Shown: piece by piece, positions 9,161 to 13,979 of the stretch
Numbering within the stretch: position 1 is the stretch's first letter
Layout: every line of letters begins with the position of its first letter
Origin: Spirogloea muscicola
Taxonomy: Eukaryota > Streptophyta > Zygnematophyceae > Spirogloeales > Spirogloeaceae
Direction of reading: 5' to 3'
Length of the DNA stretch: 13,979 bases
NCBI GenBank assembly: GCA_009602725.1
Contig: WELB01000227.1
Span: 82,581-96,559 of the forward strand
Program-made: the position numbers and the translations under genes
Notes under the pieces: generated by a model
Seen by the model: only the letters and a program-made list of their open reading frames with translations
Told to the model about the DNA's origin: nothing
Databases searched by the model: none

Positions 9161-9817
9161 TAGTGAGATGGGTAGTCCAGCACCTGCAAGTGCGCCTCTC
9201 TTGGGTAGAGGTCCGACAACGTCTTGGGTGCAGTACTTGCAACCGGTCATGGACTTCCCTGAGTCTCACCCCTCTCCTCCCCTTCCCTCCCCCGACCAGC
9301 GTCCAGCTTGCGTTTATGCTCGGACCAGCACTTAGTCGTCTCACCGACCTTGCCAAATCTTAGTGTTTTTAAGTTGCATACATCATCCAAAGGCTTGGGT
9401 ATGATATTGAAATGCCTGGAGTTGCCTTGGGCAGCTTCTTGCGATTTGGCATGTGCTATGGGCTGGCTAGCGACAGCTACTGCTGCCCTTGTTGATTGGC
9501 CATTGTGGCCCTCTCCATCTTATTTAAAGGCCTTCCTCCCCTTTGACTTACCATTTTGGGCACAGGCGCCCATTGATCATCCCGTCCCGCAACAACCCTG
9601 AACATATTAGTTGGCTATAAATTAACAGGCTGAGTGGCCTGCCCGAGAGTGTATTTCTCTAAAGAGCGAGATTGCGGTGAAATGCCAGCCAATTTGACAA
9701 GTTCTGAACAGGCCGCAAATTGCAGCCAGAAGAACAAGTAGAGAGGGAGAATGACATGCAGGGTAAAGGTCGTCTTTACGAGAGAAGCCAAGAAGTACTT
9801 GCAAGAGTGCTCCAACT
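9161..9817. other. Non-coding gap between convergent genes, left part
   Basis: This follows the stop of the pseudouridine synthase gene and must hold its 3' UTR. No coding frame is convincing, no TGTAA-type polyadenylation signal was found, and several AT-rich patches (near 9360-9410 and 9600-9630) break the GC-rich background. The segment around 9655-9715 on the minus strand shares a 15-mer and weaker flanking similarity with 205-250, which suggests a remnant of the same dispersed repeat. Confidence 0.4.
9655..9715 (-). repeat. Possible dispersed-repeat remnant, similar to 205-250
   Basis: On the minus strand both sites read GAAC, a few bases including TGT, then TGGCTGGCATTTCAC and a C/T-rich tail ending in CTTT or TTCA. 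The identical core is GTGAAATGCCAGCCA on the plus strand (9677-9691). Because the other copy lies just past a LINE C-terminus, this may be an isolated 3' UTR scrap of the same element. Confidence 0.3.
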
Positions 9818-10090
9818 TCAGCTCAGGTCACTGCCTCGTGACTTCAGCCTATACAACGCATGGCTCAGCCAACAACAGGTGTTGGTGTAGTCAACATCTT
9901 CATCAGTAAGTGACCACTCATGTTGACCACCTGGAGCTGCTATTTCCAACCCTCCATCTAAGAGACCCAGCTGTATAAAGCGGCTGAGAAATGCTCTGGT
10001 AGCACCATCATAACAACCTCGAGGAAGACCAAAGTGAACAAAACTCTGCAGACTTCCATTTGCACTGTTAAGACCATAATAAGGACTCAC
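9818..10090 (-). CDS. Orphan open frame of about 90 codons, possible terminal exon
   Basis: I do not recognise this protein. The frame encodes a balanced, protein-like sequence containing GLNSANGSLQSFVHFGLPRG, an Ala/Leu/Phe helix (ATRAFLSRFIQLGLLDGG) and an acidic WSLTDEDVDYTN stretch, ending in TGA at 9818-9820. It has no ATG near its beginning (the first codon is GTG), but a usable acceptor (GTCAG) lies just upstream, so it reads like a last exon. The only minus-strand gene upstream is ATAD3, whose stop at 10282-10284 lies less than 200 bp away; I found no in-phase donor that would splice ATAD3 into it. Alternatives are an alternative terminal exon, a decayed duplicate of a distant gene, or chance. 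Confidence 0.3.
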   Translation of the reverse strand: MSPYYGLNSANGSLQSFVHFGLPRGCYDGATRAFLSRFIQLGLLDGGLEIAAPGGQHEWSLTDEDVDYTNTCCWLSHALYRLKSRGSDLS

Positions 10091-10281
10091 ACTGACGCAC
10101 TAATGTTATCTGACAGGCTAGTGTGACACAGACAAGAGTGCTGGGCAATTCCAACCCAATTGATCAAAAGTACTATGCCTGACTCCAAGGAGCCAGTGAA
10201 ATGTTGTATAAGCTTCAAAAGAGCTCATTGTAAAAGAATGTGAGCATGTTCAGGCCTGATTGCATCGAGCAAAATTGCCTG
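10091..10281. other. Short gap, likely ATAD3 3' UTR
   Basis: Lies directly downstream of the ATAD3 stop on the minus strand. It has no coding frame and no polyadenylation signal that I can name. Confidence 0.35.

Positions 10282-13979
<3,698 letters not shown>

Noticed and set aside
9615-9815. 66-codon minus-strand hydrophobic frame
   Set aside because: Short, without context, and overlapping the dispersed-repeat remnant.

Overview
The window is eukaryotic nuclear DNA, most likely from a green alga of the Chlorella/Trebouxia/Coccomyxa kind (Trebouxiophyceae). Genes are broken by many short GT-AG introns (about 46-510 bp), coding DNA is moderately GC-rich, a plant-type CCCTAAA telomere-like motif sits in one intron, and the two recognisable proteins resemble their plant homologues. 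The lineage is inference; no marker gene fixes it. The three gene models below were built by hand by joining exons across GT-AG boundaries and checking codon phase.

Layout. (1) 1-1898: repeat-rich, with no host gene I can support. It holds a (GGC)12 run at the left edge and two decayed C-terminal pieces of one LINE-type retroelement family in opposite orientations (minus 287-721, plus about 1010-1134). (2) 1899-6040, minus: a nine-exon gene for an unrecognised Leu-rich, helical protein of about 895 residues. Its first exon is interrupted by a 54-nt T run plus an N that is probably an assembly fault. (3) 6041-6150: a 110-bp GC-rich gap between two head-to-head start codons, probably a shared promoter. 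(4) 6151-9160, plus: a seven-exon gene for a 600-residue TruA-family tRNA pseudouridine synthase of the Pus1 type, with an organelle-targeting-like N-terminus. (5) 9161-10281: the gap between convergent genes, with a short sequence shared with the left-edge repeat region and an orphan 90-codon frame (minus 9818-10090). (6) 10282-13856, minus: a ten-exon gene for ATAD3, the mitochondrial inner-membrane AAA ATPase, complete except for its extreme N-terminus, which is lost in a 123-nt T run that fills the right edge.

PUS1-like and ATAD3 are both compatible with organelle work (RNA modification; nucleoid and membrane organisation), but eukaryotic neighbours need not be linked in function. I see no prokaryotic-type system, CRISPR array, tRNA or rRNA gene. 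The points most worth a second look are the unidentified helical gene, the inverted LINE tails, the orphan frame, and the two T runs placed exactly where 5' exons should be.
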